A DNA stretch of 64,000 nucleotides, taken from Galbitalea soli (lineage in GTDB: Bacteria; Actinomycetota; Actinomycetes; Actinomycetales; Microbacteriaceae). Each line of letters opens with the position of its first letter. The stretch's first letter is position 1. Of this stretch, positions 1 to 10,315 are shown piece after piece. The DNA lies in the NCBI RefSeq assembly GCF_010686725.1, contig NZ_JAAGWZ010000001.1:992001-1056000 (forward strand), written 5' to 3'. Made by a program: the position numbers and the translations under genes. The notes under the pieces are model-generated. The model was not told the origin of the DNA. It saw only the letters and a program-made list of their open reading frames with translations, and ran no database searches.

Positions 1-393
1 AGCGAGCAGCTCGCCGATCTCGTCGGCTTCGCGGGCGACGACCACCTGGTCGCGCACAACGCGCGATTCGACATGGGCGTCATCGTGGGGGCGTGCGCCG
101 CGAGCTTCGTCGAGACGCCGTCATTCCGTTACGCCTGCAGCCTGCAGGTCGCGCGCAAGACCTACACCCTGGACTCGTATCGGCTGCCCGTCGCCGCGAT
201 GGCGGCCGGCTTCGAGGACTTCGAACATCACAACGCGCTCGCCGACGCGCTCGCCTGCGCGGCCATCATGGTGCACGCCGCCCGGCGCCACGATGCCCTC
301 GACATCCCCCACCTGGCCCGCATCACGGGCACGCGCATCGACCACATCGGTGCACTCGCGGAGGACCACCGCCCCGGAGTGCTGGCCGACTGA
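1..393 (+). CDS. DnaQ-like 3'-5' exonuclease, 3' part
   Basis: The reading frame is open from the first base and ends at TGA 391-393, so the 5' end of the gene lies outside the window; 130 residues are visible. Two exonuclease motifs can be read: an ExoII-like stretch (LVAHNARFDMGV) and an ExoIII-like stretch (HNALADALACAA), which supply the acidic metal ligands and catalytic His of the DEDDh fold. That fold is used by DNA polymerase III epsilon and related exonucleases. Because the N-terminus is missing it cannot be told whether this is a stand-alone exonuclease or the end of a longer protein. It converges on the dehydrogenase gene with a gap of only 10 bases. Confidence 0.8.
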   Translation, partial: SEQLADLVGFAGDDHLVAHNARFDMGVIVGACAASFVETPSFRYACSLQVARKTYTLDSYRLPVAAMAAGFEDFEHHNALADALACAAIMVHAARRHDALDIPHLARITGTRIDHIGALAEDHRPGVLAD

Positions 394-403
394 GGCTCCC
401 CGC

Positions 404-1921
404 TCAGTTCTGCGGGAACCCCAGGTTGATGCCGCCGTGCGAGGGATCGAGCCAGCGCGAGGTGATCGCCTTCTGGCGGGTGAAGAAGTGGATCGCGTCG
501 GGCCCGTAGGCCTTGGTGTCACCGAAGAGCGAGTCCTTCCATCCGCCGAAAGAGTAGTAGCCGACCGGGACGGGGATGGGCACGTTGATGCCGACCATCC
601 CCACCTGCACCTCGTTCTGGAAGCGCCTCGCCGCGCCACCGTCATTCGTGAAGATCGCGGTGCCGTTGCCGTAGCGCGAGGCGTTGATGATCGCCAGGCC
701 CTCCTCGTACGACTCAACGCGCACGATGGAGAGCACCGGCCCGAAGATCTCCTCCGTGTACACCCGTGAGGTGACGGGAACCCGATCGATGAGGGTCGGT
801 CCGAGCCAGAACCCGTCCGCCGCGCCATCGACCTCGACACCGCGTCCGTCGACCACGATCGTCGCGCCGTCCTCGGCTGCGACATCGAGGTAGCCGGCGA
901 CCTTGTCGCGGTGCTCGCGCGTGATGAGGGGGCCCATGTCGCAATTGCGGGTGCCGTCGCCGACGCGGAGGCCGGACATCCTCTCGCGGATCTTCTCGAT
1001 GAGCTCGTCGGCGACCGGCTCGACGGCGACGACGACCGAGATCGCCATGCAGCGCTCGCCCGCCGACCCGAACCCGGCGTTCACCGCGGAGTCGGCCACG
1101 AGGTCGAGGTCGGCGTCCGGCAGCACGAGCATGTGGTTCTTCGCGCCGCCGAGCGCCTGAACCCGCTTGCCGAGGCGCGCCGCGGTCTCGTAGATGTACT
1201 TCGCGATGGGGGTCGAGCCCACGAACGAGATCGAGGCGATGTCGGGATGCTCGAGCAGGGCATCCACCGACTCCTTGTCGCCGTGCACCACATTGAACAC
1301 GCCGTCGGGCAGGCCCGCCTCGGTGAGCGCCGCGGCCATCCACAGGGAGGCGGACGGGTCCTTCTCGCTCGGCTTCAGCACGACCGTGTTGCCCGCCGCC
1401 AGCGCGATCGGGAAGAACCAGAGGGGCACCATGGCCGGAAAGTTGAAGGGGCTGATGATTCCGACCACGCCGAGCGCCTGGCGGATCGAGTACACGTCCA
1501 CGCCGGTCGAGACGTTCTCGCTGAACTCGCCCTTGGCGAGGTGCGGCAGCCCGGTCGCGAACTCGACGACCTCCAGCCCGCGCGCGATCTCGCCCAGAGC
1601 GTCGGAGGTCACTTTGCCGTGCTCATTGGTCAGGATCGCGGCCAGCTCGCCCTTGCGCGCGTTCAGGATCTCGCGGAACGCGAACATCACCTGCTGACGC
1701 TTCGCCCACGACGCCCGCGACCACGCGGGGAACGCGGCCGCGGCGGCGGCGACGGCGACATCGACGTCGCCCCGGCTCGCCAGCCGAACCTCGCGCGCCA
1801 CCTCACCGAGCGCGGGGTTGTAGACGGGTGCGGTGCGGGTGGATGACCCGCTCGCCGTCCCCCCGTTGATCCAGTGTTCGACGATCTCTGGCGCCGCGAC
1901 AGCGGGCTCGACAATGCTCAT
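404..1921 (-). CDS. mmsA: methylmalonate-semialdehyde dehydrogenase (CoA-acylating)
   Basis: A 505-residue aldehyde dehydrogenase superfamily protein. The NAD-binding part carries the PFNFPAMVPLW stretch and the catalytic Cys lies in GSAGERCMAIS, a form typical of CoA-acylating MMSDH (MmsA/IolA) rather than ordinary aldehyde dehydrogenases. The family oxidises malonate or methylmalonate semialdehyde to acetyl- or propionyl-CoA with NAD and CoA in valine, beta-alanine or inositol breakdown. No other gene of those pathways lies nearby, so the substrate cannot be read from context. ATG start at 1921; length is normal for the family. It is divergent from rmuC. Confidence 0.9.
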   Translation of the reverse strand: MSIVEPAVAAPEIVEHWINGGTASGSSTRTAPVYNPALGEVAREVRLASRGDVDVAVAAAAAAFPAWSRASWAKRQQVMFAFREILNARKGELAAILTNEHGKVTSDALGEIARGLEVVEFATGLPHLAKGEFSENVSTGVDVYSIRQALGVVGIISPFNFPAMVPLWFFPIALAAGNTVVLKPSEKDPSASLWMAAALTEAGLPDGVFNVVHGDKESVDALLEHPDIASISFVGSTPIAKYIYETAARLGKRVQALGGAKNHMLVLPDADLDLVADSAVNAGFGSAGERCMAISVVVAVEPVADELIEKIRERMSGLRVGDGTRNCDMGPLITREHRDKVAGYLDVAAEDGATIVVDGRGVEVDGAADGFWLGPTLIDRVPVTSRVYTEEIFGPVLSIVRVESYEEGLAIINASRYGNGTAIFTNDGGAARRFQNEVQVGMVGINVPIPVPVGYYSFGGWKDSLFGDTKAYGPDAIHFFTRQKAITSRWLDPSHGGINLGFPQN

Positions 1922-2029
1922 AGCGCCACTCTAACCAGAGACATTTCGAGAACATTTTGCTGCCTCGATTCGTCCCGCGCGGCCCCGCGCCGCGAGCCGG
2001 TGTCGGCCCTGCCTGCCACACTGGGCGTC

Positions 2030-3388
2030 ATGGATGCTCTCTCCCTGTTCATCGGTCTGGTCATCGGCATCGTGCTCGGCGGCGCCCTCGGCCTCCTGCT
2101 CGGTCGGGGCCGCCGAGCGACCCCGAGCGGTGCCGAGATTCCCGAGGTGCTGGCGGCACGGCACGCCGCGGAGCTCGCGGAGGTTCGCGGCGAGGAGCAG
2201 CGCGCCCGCGCGGGGCTTCAGCAGGAGCTCGCGGCCACGGCCGCCACCCTCGACGGCGCGCGCGAGCAGCTTCTGCTGCAGCGCGAGCAGTTCCGCGCGC
2301 AGATCGCTCAGCAGGAGGATCGGCTGGTCGAGTTCCAGCAACGACTGCGCGACATCCAGGAGGCGGAGGCGGAGCGGCAGCGCAGCGACGGCAAGGTTCT
2401 CGTCGCGTTGAGCCCCGTGCAGGAGAAGCTCGAAGCCGTGCAGCGCAAGGTGCAGGAGCTGGAGGAACAGCGCAGCCAGCAGTACGGGGCCCTCAGCCAG
2501 CAGCTGCGGGCGGCGAACGAGTCGGAGGAGCGCCTGCGGAGCACCGCCGAATCGCTCGCCTCGGCGCTCCGCTCCAACAGCATCCGCGGAGTGTGGGGCG
2601 AGACGCAGCTGCGCAACGTGGTCGAGGCGGCGGGGCTCATCGAGCGCGTCGACTTCGACGTCCAGGCGTCGATCAACTCGGATGCGGGTGCGGGGCGACC
2701 CGACATGGTCATCCACCTGCCCGGGGGCAAGAACATCGCGGTCGATGCGAAGGTGCCGTTCACCGCGTACCTCGAGGCCAGCCAGATCTCCCCCTCATCG
2801 ACCGGCGAGGAGGGGGCTCGTCGCGAGTCGCTCATGAAGCAGCACGTGAAGGTCGTGCGCGGCCACATCGACACGCTCGCCAGCAAGGCCTACTGGGCGG
2901 GGCTCGACGCCTCACCCGAACTCGTGATCGCGTTCATCCCGAGCGAATCGCTCGTCTCCTCGGCGATGGAGGCCGACCCCGGGATCATGGACTACGCCTT
3001 CAGCAAGCGGGTCGCGCTGGCCTCCCCCGTCACCCTCTGGTCGGTGCTCAAAACGGTGGCGTTCTCGTGGCAGCAGAACGTGCTCACCGACGAGGCGAAG
3101 GAGCTCTTCGACCTGAGCAAGCAGCTCTACGGTCGCCTGGCGACCCTCGCCGGCCACGTGGAGAAGTTGGGGCGCTCCATCGAGAGCACGGTGAAGAACT
3201 ACAACGGCTTCGTCGGCTCGATGGAGAGGCAGGTGCTCCCGACCGCGCGGAAGCTGAACAACCTGGACGAGTCCACGGTGCTGGGAGCGCTGTCGGGCAT
3301 CGAGGAATCGCCGCGCGAGCTGGCCGCCTTCGAACTCGTCGCGGAGCTCGAGGCTAACGCCGAGGAGCGGGCGGCGCTCGAGGAATAG
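2030..3388 (+). CDS. rmuC: DNA recombination protein RmuC
   Basis: A 452-residue protein beginning with one membrane-spanning segment (LFIGLVIGIVLGGALGLLLG, about residues 5-25), followed by a long Gln/Glu/Arg-rich coiled coil (about 40-190) and the RmuC nuclease-like domain (about 200-420, with RGVWGETQLRNVVE and AVDAKVPFTAYL). RmuC proteins limit recombination at inverted repeats; the biochemical role is still poorly defined. The frame is open upstream to 1874, but ATG 2030 puts the hydrophobic segment directly at the N-terminus and is preferred. The gene stands alone, divergent from mmsA. Confidence 0.88.
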   Translation: MDALSLFIGLVIGIVLGGALGLLLGRGRRATPSGAEIPEVLAARHAAELAEVRGEEQRARAGLQQELAATAATLDGAREQLLLQREQFRAQIAQQEDRLVEFQQRLRDIQEAEAERQRSDGKVLVALSPVQEKLEAVQRKVQELEEQRSQQYGALSQQLRAANESEERLRSTAESLASALRSNSIRGVWGETQLRNVVEAAGLIERVDFDVQASINSDAGAGRPDMVIHLPGGKNIAVDAKVPFTAYLEASQISPSSTGEEGARRESLMKQHVKVVRGHIDTLASKAYWAGLDASPELVIAFIPSESLVSSAMEADPGIMDYAFSKRVALASPVTLWSVLKTVAFSWQQNVLTDEAKELFDLSKQLYGRLATLAGHVEKLGRSIESTVKNYNGFVGSMERQVLPTARKLNNLDESTVLGALSGIEESPRELAAFELVAELEANAEERAALEE

Positions 3389-3465
3389 CCCGTGCCGCGC
3401 GGCCGGAACGGTGCAAGACTGCTGGAAGAGTGGCCGGTCGGCCGCATCCGACGAGGGAGCACACG

Positions 3466-3846
3466 ATGGTGACGACGACGGGCATGTTCAGTGGATTCTC
3501 GGTGACCGACGTGGAGGAGGCTCGCGAGTTCTACGGCGAGACCCTCGGCCTCGCCGTCACCGTGAACGAGATGGGCTTCCTCAACATCCAGCTGCCGGCG
3601 GGCGGCGCGGTTCTCGTCTACGGCAAGCCCGATCACACCCCCGCGACCTTCACCATCCTCAACCTCGAGGTCGACGACATCGACGTGGCCGCGGACGAGC
3701 TCGAAGCCGCCGGCGTCACGCTGCTCAGGTACGAGGGCGCGCACCAGGACGAGCGCGGGATCGCCCGCGGTCGCAGCGCCGGCTACGGACCCGACATCGC
3801 CTGGTTCACCGATCCGGCCGGCAACGTTCTGTCGATCCTGCACTAG
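3466..3846 (+). CDS. VOC (glyoxalase/bleomycin-resistance fold) protein
   Basis: A 126-residue protein with the paired beta-alpha-beta-beta-beta modules of the vicinal oxygen chelate superfamily: FSVTDVEEAREFYGETLGL at the N-terminus and WFTDPAGNVLSILH at the C-terminus. Such proteins bind metals or small molecules as lyases, dioxygenases or resistance proteins; the sequence does not show which. ATG 3466 follows the ribosome-binding sequence GAGGGAG; an earlier ATG at 3430 is in frame but lacks one. It converges on glpX, leaving 9 bases. Confidence 0.8.
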   Translation: MVTTTGMFSGFSVTDVEEAREFYGETLGLAVTVNEMGFLNIQLPAGGAVLVYGKPDHTPATFTILNLEVDDIDVAADELEAAGVTLLRYEGAHQDERGIARGRSAGYGPDIAWFTDPAGNVLSILH

Positions 3847-3855
3847 CCGTCGGGG

Positions 3856-4845
3856 TCAGTCGAGCCACTTCTCGGCGAGGTGGTCGGCGATCACCCGCCG
3901 GATCGTGCCCGAGCGGGAGCGCAGCACGATCGACTCCGTGCGGATGACCGGCCCCATGCGCCGCACACCGGCAACGAGCCCGCCATCGGTGACGCCCGTC
4001 GCCACGAAATAGGTGTTGTCACTCGTCACCAGCTCGTCGGCCTCGTACACGTGGTCGAACTTGAGACCGGCATCGAGTCCCCGCTGGCGCTGGTCATCGT
4101 CGATGGGGTGGAGCATCGTCTGGATGAACCCGCCGAGCGCCTTGATCGCGCACGCTGTGACGACCCCTTCCGGGCTGCCGCCGATCCCGGCGCACATGTC
4201 GATCCGGGTGCCGTACCGCGCGGCGTTGATGCCGCCCGCAACGTCGCCGTCGAGAAGCATGCGGGTGCCCGCGCCGGCCGCGCGGATGTCGTCGATGAGC
4301 TGCGCGTGACGGGGGCGGTCGAGCACGGCGACGGTGATCTCCTCCACCGGCTTGCCCTTCGCCGCGGCCAGTGCGCGGATGTTCTCCCCGATGGGCTTGC
4401 GGATGTCGATGACCCCGATGCCCTCGGCTCCCGCCACGATCTTGTTCATGTAGTACACGGTGGAGGCGTCGAGCATGCTGCCGCGATCGGCAACGGCGAT
4501 CATCGAGAGCGCGTTCTGGCGCCCTGCCGCGGTGAGCGAGGTGCCGTCGATGGGGTCCACGGCGATGTCGCAGGACGGTCCTCGCCCGTTCCCGACGTGC
4601 TCGCCGTTGAACAGCATGGGCGCCTTGTCTTTCTCGCCCTCACCGATGACGACCACGCCGTCGAACTCGACGGTGCCGAGGAACTTGCGCATCGCATCCA
4701 CCGCGGCGCCATCGGCCGCGAGCTTGTCGCCCCGGCCGATGAAGGGCACGGCCCGGATGGCGGCGGCCTCGGTGGCGCGAACGAGCTCCATTCCGAGGTT
4801 GCGGTCGGGCTCGAGATAGACGGTCGCGCTGTCGGTGCTCACCAA
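3856..4845 (-). CDS. glpX: class II fructose-1,6-bisphosphatase GlpX
   Basis: About 329 residues, the usual GlpX length. It dephosphorylates fructose 1,6-bisphosphate in gluconeogenesis. The metal-binding VDPIDGTSLTAAG motif, the early LELVRATEAAA-type helix (here MELVRATEAAA) and FIGRGDKLAADGAAVDAM are all present. The longest frame begins at GTG 4881, but TTG 4845 has a GAAAGAG sequence 8 bases ahead and gives the N-terminus MVSTDSATVYLEPDRN, so it is preferred; GTG 4842 is also possible. It diverges from fba, which catalyses the adjacent glycolytic step. Confidence 0.9.
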   Translation of the reverse strand: MVSTDSATVYLEPDRNLGMELVRATEAAAIRAVPFIGRGDKLAADGAAVDAMRKFLGTVEFDGVVVIGEGEKDKAPMLFNGEHVGNGRGPSCDIAVDPIDGTSLTAAGRQNALSMIAVADRGSMLDASTVYYMNKIVAGAEGIGVIDIRKPIGENIRALAAAKGKPVEEITVAVLDRPRHAQLIDDIRAAGAGTRMLLDGDVAGGINAARYGTRIDMCAGIGGSPEGVVTACAIKALGGFIQTMLHPIDDDQRQRGLDAGLKFDHVYEADELVTSDNTYFVATGVTDGGLVAGVRRMGPVIRTESIVLRSRSGTIRRVIADHLAEKWLD

Positions 4846-4924
4846 GGGAATGCTCTTTCGTAGGCGTGGAAATAGGGACACACACGGAGCTGATGGTGGT
4901 GAGCAGCGCCGTGGACCAGCTTAG

Positions 4925-4930
4925 TAGACT
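4925..4930 (+). promoter_or_regulatory. possible -10 box of fba
   Basis: TAGACT lies 44 bases before the fba start in the fba/glpX divergent gap and matches the actinobacterial housekeeping -10 pattern TANNNT. No convincing -35 box is visible at the normal spacing. Confidence 0.3.
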
Positions 4931-4973
4931 GTGCATCGGCCACGCCCTCTCGCGTCCTCGAAGGAGAAGATCC

Positions 4974-5999
<1,026 letters not shown>

Positions 6000-6076
6000 C
6001 GCGCCCGCGGCGGCCCGCGGCAGCGGTCATCCGCGCGCCCCGCGCCCGACACCTGTCGCACCCGGCGCGCCCGGCG

Positions 6077-7252
6077 TCAGTGATCCTGCGGGGGCACCTG
6101 GAACTCGAGCGTGAGTCGACGTCCGTCGTCCCACCGCAGATTGTCGACCGTGGTCTTGAGCGTCAGGTAATAGGGCGCGAGCAGGAGCAGACGCGGTCCT
6201 TCCGGCAGATCGACATCGATGCTGAGGGCGACAGCGGTGACCCCGCGCGGCGCGGCACGCAGCTCGACCAGCAGGCTTTCGCTCGACACCGTGGGGCTCT
6301 CGAGGGCACCGAGGAGCAACCCGCGCAGGGCGGCGCGCTGAGGCTCCCCCAGCTTGTCGGCGAGCCTCAGCGGATCGCTCACGGTGATGCCGGTCTCGTG
6401 CGCGATGTCGTCGAGCCAGCTGCGGTTCGCGGCGTCGACGAGTTCGGTGCGCAGGTGACGCGCGAGCTGGGCGGCGAATCCGCGATCGGCGTCCGTGATC
6501 CTGCCTGAGCGGGCGACCTGCTCGAGAAAAGGCGCGACGCGGGCGCTCAGGCGCGCCACACTCCCCGCATCTCCGCCGGTCCGACCTCGGAAGGCCTCCG
6601 GCCGCTCAGCGAGCCCGCGCAACACCGGGGCAGCGGGATGCCCCGCCTCGGCTTCCTCGGCGACGCCCGCCTCCAGGTGCCGCAGGGCCTGGCGCACGAT
6701 CGTGCCGGCGAACACGATCGAGCCGACCGCGCCCACGATCACGGGACTCGCGATGATGATCACCGTTCCGATCGGCGTCCAGAAGCGCTGATAGGGCGCG
6801 AACACGATCGCGGCGATGACCATGACCTCGGCGATGAACGGGACCGAGTAGAGCAGCAGCCGTCGCACGGACGAGTACGGCGACAGGCTCGCGATCGTCG
6901 CACCCGCCGAGATCGCGGGCCACCACTGCGCCACGGGCACGCCGCCCGGGCCGGTGCCGATCGCCCCGACGACGAGCGCGATGGAGGCCACCCCGAGGGC
7001 GAGGAAGGCCTGCCGGGGGCCGAACTGCGGGCGATGGGGACGCGTGGTCCAGGTCACGACCCAGCCGGCGAGGACGAAGATCGGGATCGCCGCGAGCACC
7101 ACGACGGGGTTCGCCCACTTCTGCCAGAAGAAGATCGTGATCCCCACCCCCTGACCCGCGGCAGCGACGGCGAGCACGAGTGGGAGTCGCGGACCGGTGA
7201 ACCACGAGAGCGGGTCGGCCTCCTGCGGCGAGATCCTGGTGGTGTCAGTCAC
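6077..7252 (-). CDS. membrane protein with a possible degenerate kinase-like tail
   Basis: A 391-residue protein not recognised as a named family. It begins with about eight hydrophobic segments (residues 20-190), then has a soluble C-terminal half. That half has a helix-rich segment (AAQLARHLRTELVDAANRSW) followed by a beta-rich stretch ending LEFQVPPQDH, which is reminiscent of the dimerisation and ATPase region of a histidine kinase, but the conserved His and the N- and G-boxes are not visible. GTG 7252 overlaps the kinase stop by 8 bases (7245-7252), so the two are translationally coupled. I infer a dedicated partner of the kinase; the homology itself is unproven. Confidence 0.65.
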   Translation of the reverse strand: MTDTTRISPQEADPLSWFTGPRLPLVLAVAAAGQGVGITIFFWQKWANPVVVLAAIPIFVLAGWVVTWTTRPHRPQFGPRQAFLALGVASIALVVGAIGTGPGGVPVAQWWPAISAGATIASLSPYSSVRRLLLYSVPFIAEVMVIAAIVFAPYQRFWTPIGTVIIIASPVIVGAVGSIVFAGTIVRQALRHLEAGVAEEAEAGHPAAPVLRGLAERPEAFRGRTGGDAGSVARLSARVAPFLEQVARSGRITDADRGFAAQLARHLRTELVDAANRSWLDDIAHETGITVSDPLRLADKLGEPQRAALRGLLLGALESPTVSSESLLVELRAAPRGVTAVALSIDVDLPEGPRLLLLAPYYLTLKTTVDNLRWDDGRRLTLEFQVPPQDH

Positions 7253-8507
7253 CGTCGCGCCTCCCCGGGGCGATCGCCCCGTCCGACCGACTGATGGGGG
7301 CGAGCAGGGGCACCGTGATGAGCACCGAGGTGCCCGTCCCGGGAGTCGACCAGATCTTGGCCCGACCGCCGACGGCTTCGATGCGCTGGATGATCGACCC
7401 CCGCACCCCCAGCCGGTCGGCAGCCACATCCGCCGGGTCGAACCCGACACCGGCATCGGTGACCGTCCAGGTGACCTCCTGGTCGGTCGAGCTCACGATG
7501 ACCTCCGCGTTCGCCACCCCGGAGTGCCGCAGGATGTTCTCCAGGCACGCGCCGAGCGCGCCGACGGCCGCGTCGACCACCTCGGGCGCCATGTGCGCGA
7601 CGCCGCCGCGGTCGCCCGTGACGTCGACCGTCAGACCGCGCCACTGGTAGTCGCTGATGAGAGCCGTCAGCCGGTTGCGCAGCGAGACGTCGCTCGGATC
7701 GACGGCGCCCTCGGGGGTCACGTCCATGAGGAGTTCGGCGCGGGTGAGGGTCGCCACGTCGCCGAGCATGCGGGCGGCCATCCGTTCATCGATCTCGTCC
7801 GGCCCGTTCACGACGAGAGCGAGATCGTTCAGCACCGTGTCGTGCAGCAGGGCGGAGGTGCGCTGTTGGAGCGCGCGCTCGGCCTCCTGCAGGCGCGCCT
7901 GCTGCCGGAGGCGCAGGAAGTCGGGCACCCGGCCGCGCTGCGAGCGCTGGATGAGCCAGAGTCCGAGGAACGCGGCCGAGTAGGTGATATAGGAGAGCAG
8001 CGGGCCGGCTCCGAAGTTGATGGGCTCGCCCTGCTGCAGGCTGGCAATGATGGTGACCACGACCCCGGCCAGGAACCCGGCTGTTCCCCAGGCGATGGCC
8101 GAGAGCGGTCGGCGCGACGCCGTGCCCACGACGACGAGCACCATCGCGATGCGGTTGAACAGGAACGGACCGTCGCTCTGGTCGAGGAAGGCGGGGTGCT
8201 GACCGAGCATCTCCGACAAATAGGCGTAGCAGGCGGCCGAGCCGCCGACGATGTACAGCACGAGCGTCAGTCGGGAGGTATGGAAGGCCGCGAGCGCGGT
8301 GAGGGCGAGCATGACGAGCAGGGCCGCGACCGGGATGGGGGTGTCGGCCAGGTAACCGCGCCGCGCATAGACGTTCAGGACCCCCACGAGGGTGGTCACG
8401 AGAGTGGTCGCCGAGATCGCCCACCCCGCGCGCGACAGTGCCAGCACGGTGACACCCGCCGCGACGCTGCGGGGCAGCACCGGGATCCGAGTGGCGCCTG
8501 AGTTCAC
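7245..8507 (-). CDS. sensor histidine kinase (NarL/HisKA_3-like)
   Basis: A 420-residue sensor kinase. Several N-terminal membrane segments (about residues 15-200, with little outside the membrane) precede a dimerisation helix carrying the phospho-acceptor His in TSALLHDTVLNDLAL. A HATPase_c domain follows: the N-box region is LENILRHSGVANAEVIV, the G1 box DAGVGFDPADVA, and the G2-like part GTSVLITVPL. The HD..L form of the H-box is typical of kinases paired with LuxR-type regulators, yet none is encoded beside it. GTG start at 8507, 51 bases after the preceding gene on the same strand. Confidence 0.82.
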   Translation of the reverse strand: MNSGATRIPVLPRSVAAGVTVLALSRAGWAISATTLVTTLVGVLNVYARRGYLADTPIPVAALLVMLALTALAAFHTSRLTLVLYIVGGSAACYAYLSEMLGQHPAFLDQSDGPFLFNRIAMVLVVVGTASRRPLSAIAWGTAGFLAGVVVTIIASLQQGEPINFGAGPLLSYITYSAAFLGLWLIQRSQRGRVPDFLRLRQQARLQEAERALQQRTSALLHDTVLNDLALVVNGPDEIDERMAARMLGDVATLTRAELLMDVTPEGAVDPSDVSLRNRLTALISDYQWRGLTVDVTGDRGGVAHMAPEVVDAAVGALGACLENILRHSGVANAEVIVSSTDQEVTWTVTDAGVGFDPADVAADRLGVRGSIIQRIEAVGGRAKIWSTPGTGTSVLITVPLLAPISRSDGAIAPGRRDGD

Positions 8508-8558
8508 GAGCTAAGACAACCACATCGGCCGGCGCGGCCGGGGCTCACGCGCGGAGCC

Positions 8559-9179
8559 TCAGCCGGCGCCGCCCGGGACGCTCCGGAGGAGCGCGGCGAA
8601 CTGCTCGTCCGTCGCCACGATCACGATCATCACCGCGACGGTGGCGAGGAAGTACACGACGAAACCGAGGAGCGGAACCCAGAACGCCCGGCGTCCCCGC
8701 CGAGTGCGCCGCACCGCGAGCAGCACCGTCGCGAGGTACACGACGACGCTCACCACGACGAGCGCGATGCCGTACCCGAGCAGTTGCTCGGGGTGCGGCA
8801 GCACGGGGTACTTCAGGGCCCTTAGGGCCGGGTTGATGGCGTCGCCGATCGAGAGCAGGGGCCCGATCCCGGTCACCGTGTTGATGGTCGCGAGCGCGAG
8901 CAGGAAGCCGGTCACGAGGCGGTCGGCGAACAGGCCGGCCGAGCTGAGCGGCGTGCGGGCGGGCAGCGGATGACCGGCCGGCCGGCCGGCGCCGGGCATC
9001 CCCGATCCCGGCTCCTGCCGCAGCGTCTCGCCCCAGGCCGACGGCGAGCTCGCCTCCCGGGTCGTCGGCTCCGTGGCGGGCGGCCAGGGCAGCCCACGGG
9101 CGGCGGCCTGCTCGCGCGGCGACGCGTACTCGCCGTACTGCGGACGGGGGCGCGGGTCCGGCTCGCCGGGGTCGCTCAT
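8559..9179 (-). CDS. small membrane protein coupled to ispH
   Basis: A 206-residue protein. The first 90 residues are Pro/Gly/Arg-rich and probably disordered; three to four hydrophobic segments follow (LVTGFLLALATINTVTGIG, LGYGIALVVVSVVVYLATVL, PLLGFVVYFLATVAVMIVIV). I think it belongs to the DUF6264 family known from Microbacteriaceae but cannot check that. ATG 9177-9179 overlaps the ispH stop in an ATGA arrangement, so it is co-translated with ispH. Function unknown. Confidence 0.75.
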   Translation of the reverse strand: MSDPGEPDPRPRPQYGEYASPREQAAARGLPWPPATEPTTREASSPSAWGETLRQEPGSGMPGAGRPAGHPLPARTPLSSAGLFADRLVTGFLLALATINTVTGIGPLLSIGDAINPALRALKYPVLPHPEQLLGYGIALVVVSVVVYLATVLLAVRRTRRGRRAFWVPLLGFVVYFLATVAVMIVIVATDEQFAALLRSVPGGAG

Positions 9180-10267
9180 CAGCCCTGCCAATCCAGGCGT
9201 CGGGTGCGACCGCCGAGGCCGCGTTCGTCGGGGTTGCCGTCGGCGTCGCGACGCAGCTCGCGGGGCAGGGAGAACATGAGGTCCTCCTCGGCCGTGACCA
9301 CGGACTCGACATCGCGATAGCCGGCGTCGGCGAGGTCGTCGAGCACCTCCTGCACGAGCACCTCGGGAACGGAGGCGCCCGAGCTCACGCCCACGGTCGC
9401 GACGCCGTCGAGCCACTCCTGCTGGATCTCGCTCGCGTAGTCGACCCGGTAGGCGGCACGCGCGCCGTTCTCGAGCGCCACATCGACCAGTCGCACGGTG
9501 TTCGAGCTGTTAGCCGATCCGACCACGATCACGAGCTCGGCCTGTTCCGCGACCTTCTTGATCGCGACCTGGCGGTTCTGGGTGGCGTAGCAGATGTCGT
9601 CGCTGGGGGGATCCTGCAGCGCCGGGAAGCGCTCACGCAGAAGGCGCACGGTCTCCATCGTCTCGTCGACGCTCAGCGTGGTCTGCGACAGCCAGACGAG
9701 ATGGTCCGGGTTGCGCACCTCGATCGTGGCCACGTCGGCGGGGCTGTTCACGAGGGTGGTGCGCTCGGGAGCGTGTCCCATGGTGCCCTCGACCTCTTCG
9801 TGGCCGCGGTGGCCGATGAGCAGGATCTCGTAGTCGTCGCGCGCGAACCGGGTCGCCTCGCGGTGAACCTTCGTGACGAGGGGGCAGGTCGCGTCGATCG
9901 CATCGAGGCCGCGCGCGGCGGCGCCCTGCACGACCGCGGGCGAGACCCCGTGTGCGCTGAACACGATGTGCGCACCCTCGGGCACGTCGTCGACCTCGTC
10001 GACGAAGATCGCGCCCCTCTTCTCGAGGGTGGAGACGACGTGCACGTTGTGAACGATCTGCTTGCGCACGTAGACCGGTGCGCCGAATCGCTCGAGCGCC
10101 TTCTCCACCGCGATCACCGCGCGGTCCACTCCTGCACAGTAGCCGCGGGGTGCCGCGAGCAGCACCCGCTTCGGCCTGGTGTCGGGGATGTCCCGTAGCC
10201 TGTTACGTACCGCGGGCATCCGCGGTGTTTCGAGGCTGACGGCTGCGCCGTTGGAGATGGTGCTCAC
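9179..10267 (-). CDS. ispH: 4-hydroxy-3-methylbut-2-enyl diphosphate reductase
   Basis: A 362-residue IspH (LytB), the last enzyme of the MEP isoprenoid pathway, making IPP and DMAPP with a [4Fe-4S] cluster. The three cluster cysteines sit in [27 protein letters not shown] and [10 protein letters not shown]; the substrate-site stretches HNVHVVSTL and [12 protein letters not shown] are also visible. GTG 10267 is taken as start; ATG 10219 is a shorter option. The same frame stays open far upstream only because it shadows xseA. It diverges from xseA across 48 bases. Confidence 0.93.
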   Translation of the reverse strand: MSTISNGAAVSLETPRMPAVRNRLRDIPDTRPKRVLLAAPRGYCAGVDRAVIAVEKALERFGAPVYVRKQIVHNVHVVSTLEKRGAIFVDEVDDVPEGAHIVFSAHGVSPAVVQGAAARGLDAIDATCPLVTKVHREATRFARDDYEILLIGHRGHEEVEGTMGHAPERTTLVNSPADVATIEVRNPDHLVWLSQTTLSVDETMETVRLLRERFPALQDPPSDDICYATQNRQVAIKKVAEQAELVIVVGSANSSNTVRLVDVALENGARAAYRVDYASEIQQEWLDGVATVGVSSGASVPEVLVQEVLDDLADAGYRDVESVVTAEEDLMFSLPRELRRDADGNPDERGLGGRTRRLDWQG

Positions 10268-10315
10268 GCATCGAATTGTAGTTGGCGCGAATCCGGCGCT
10301 GCTGGGAGGCAGAAC

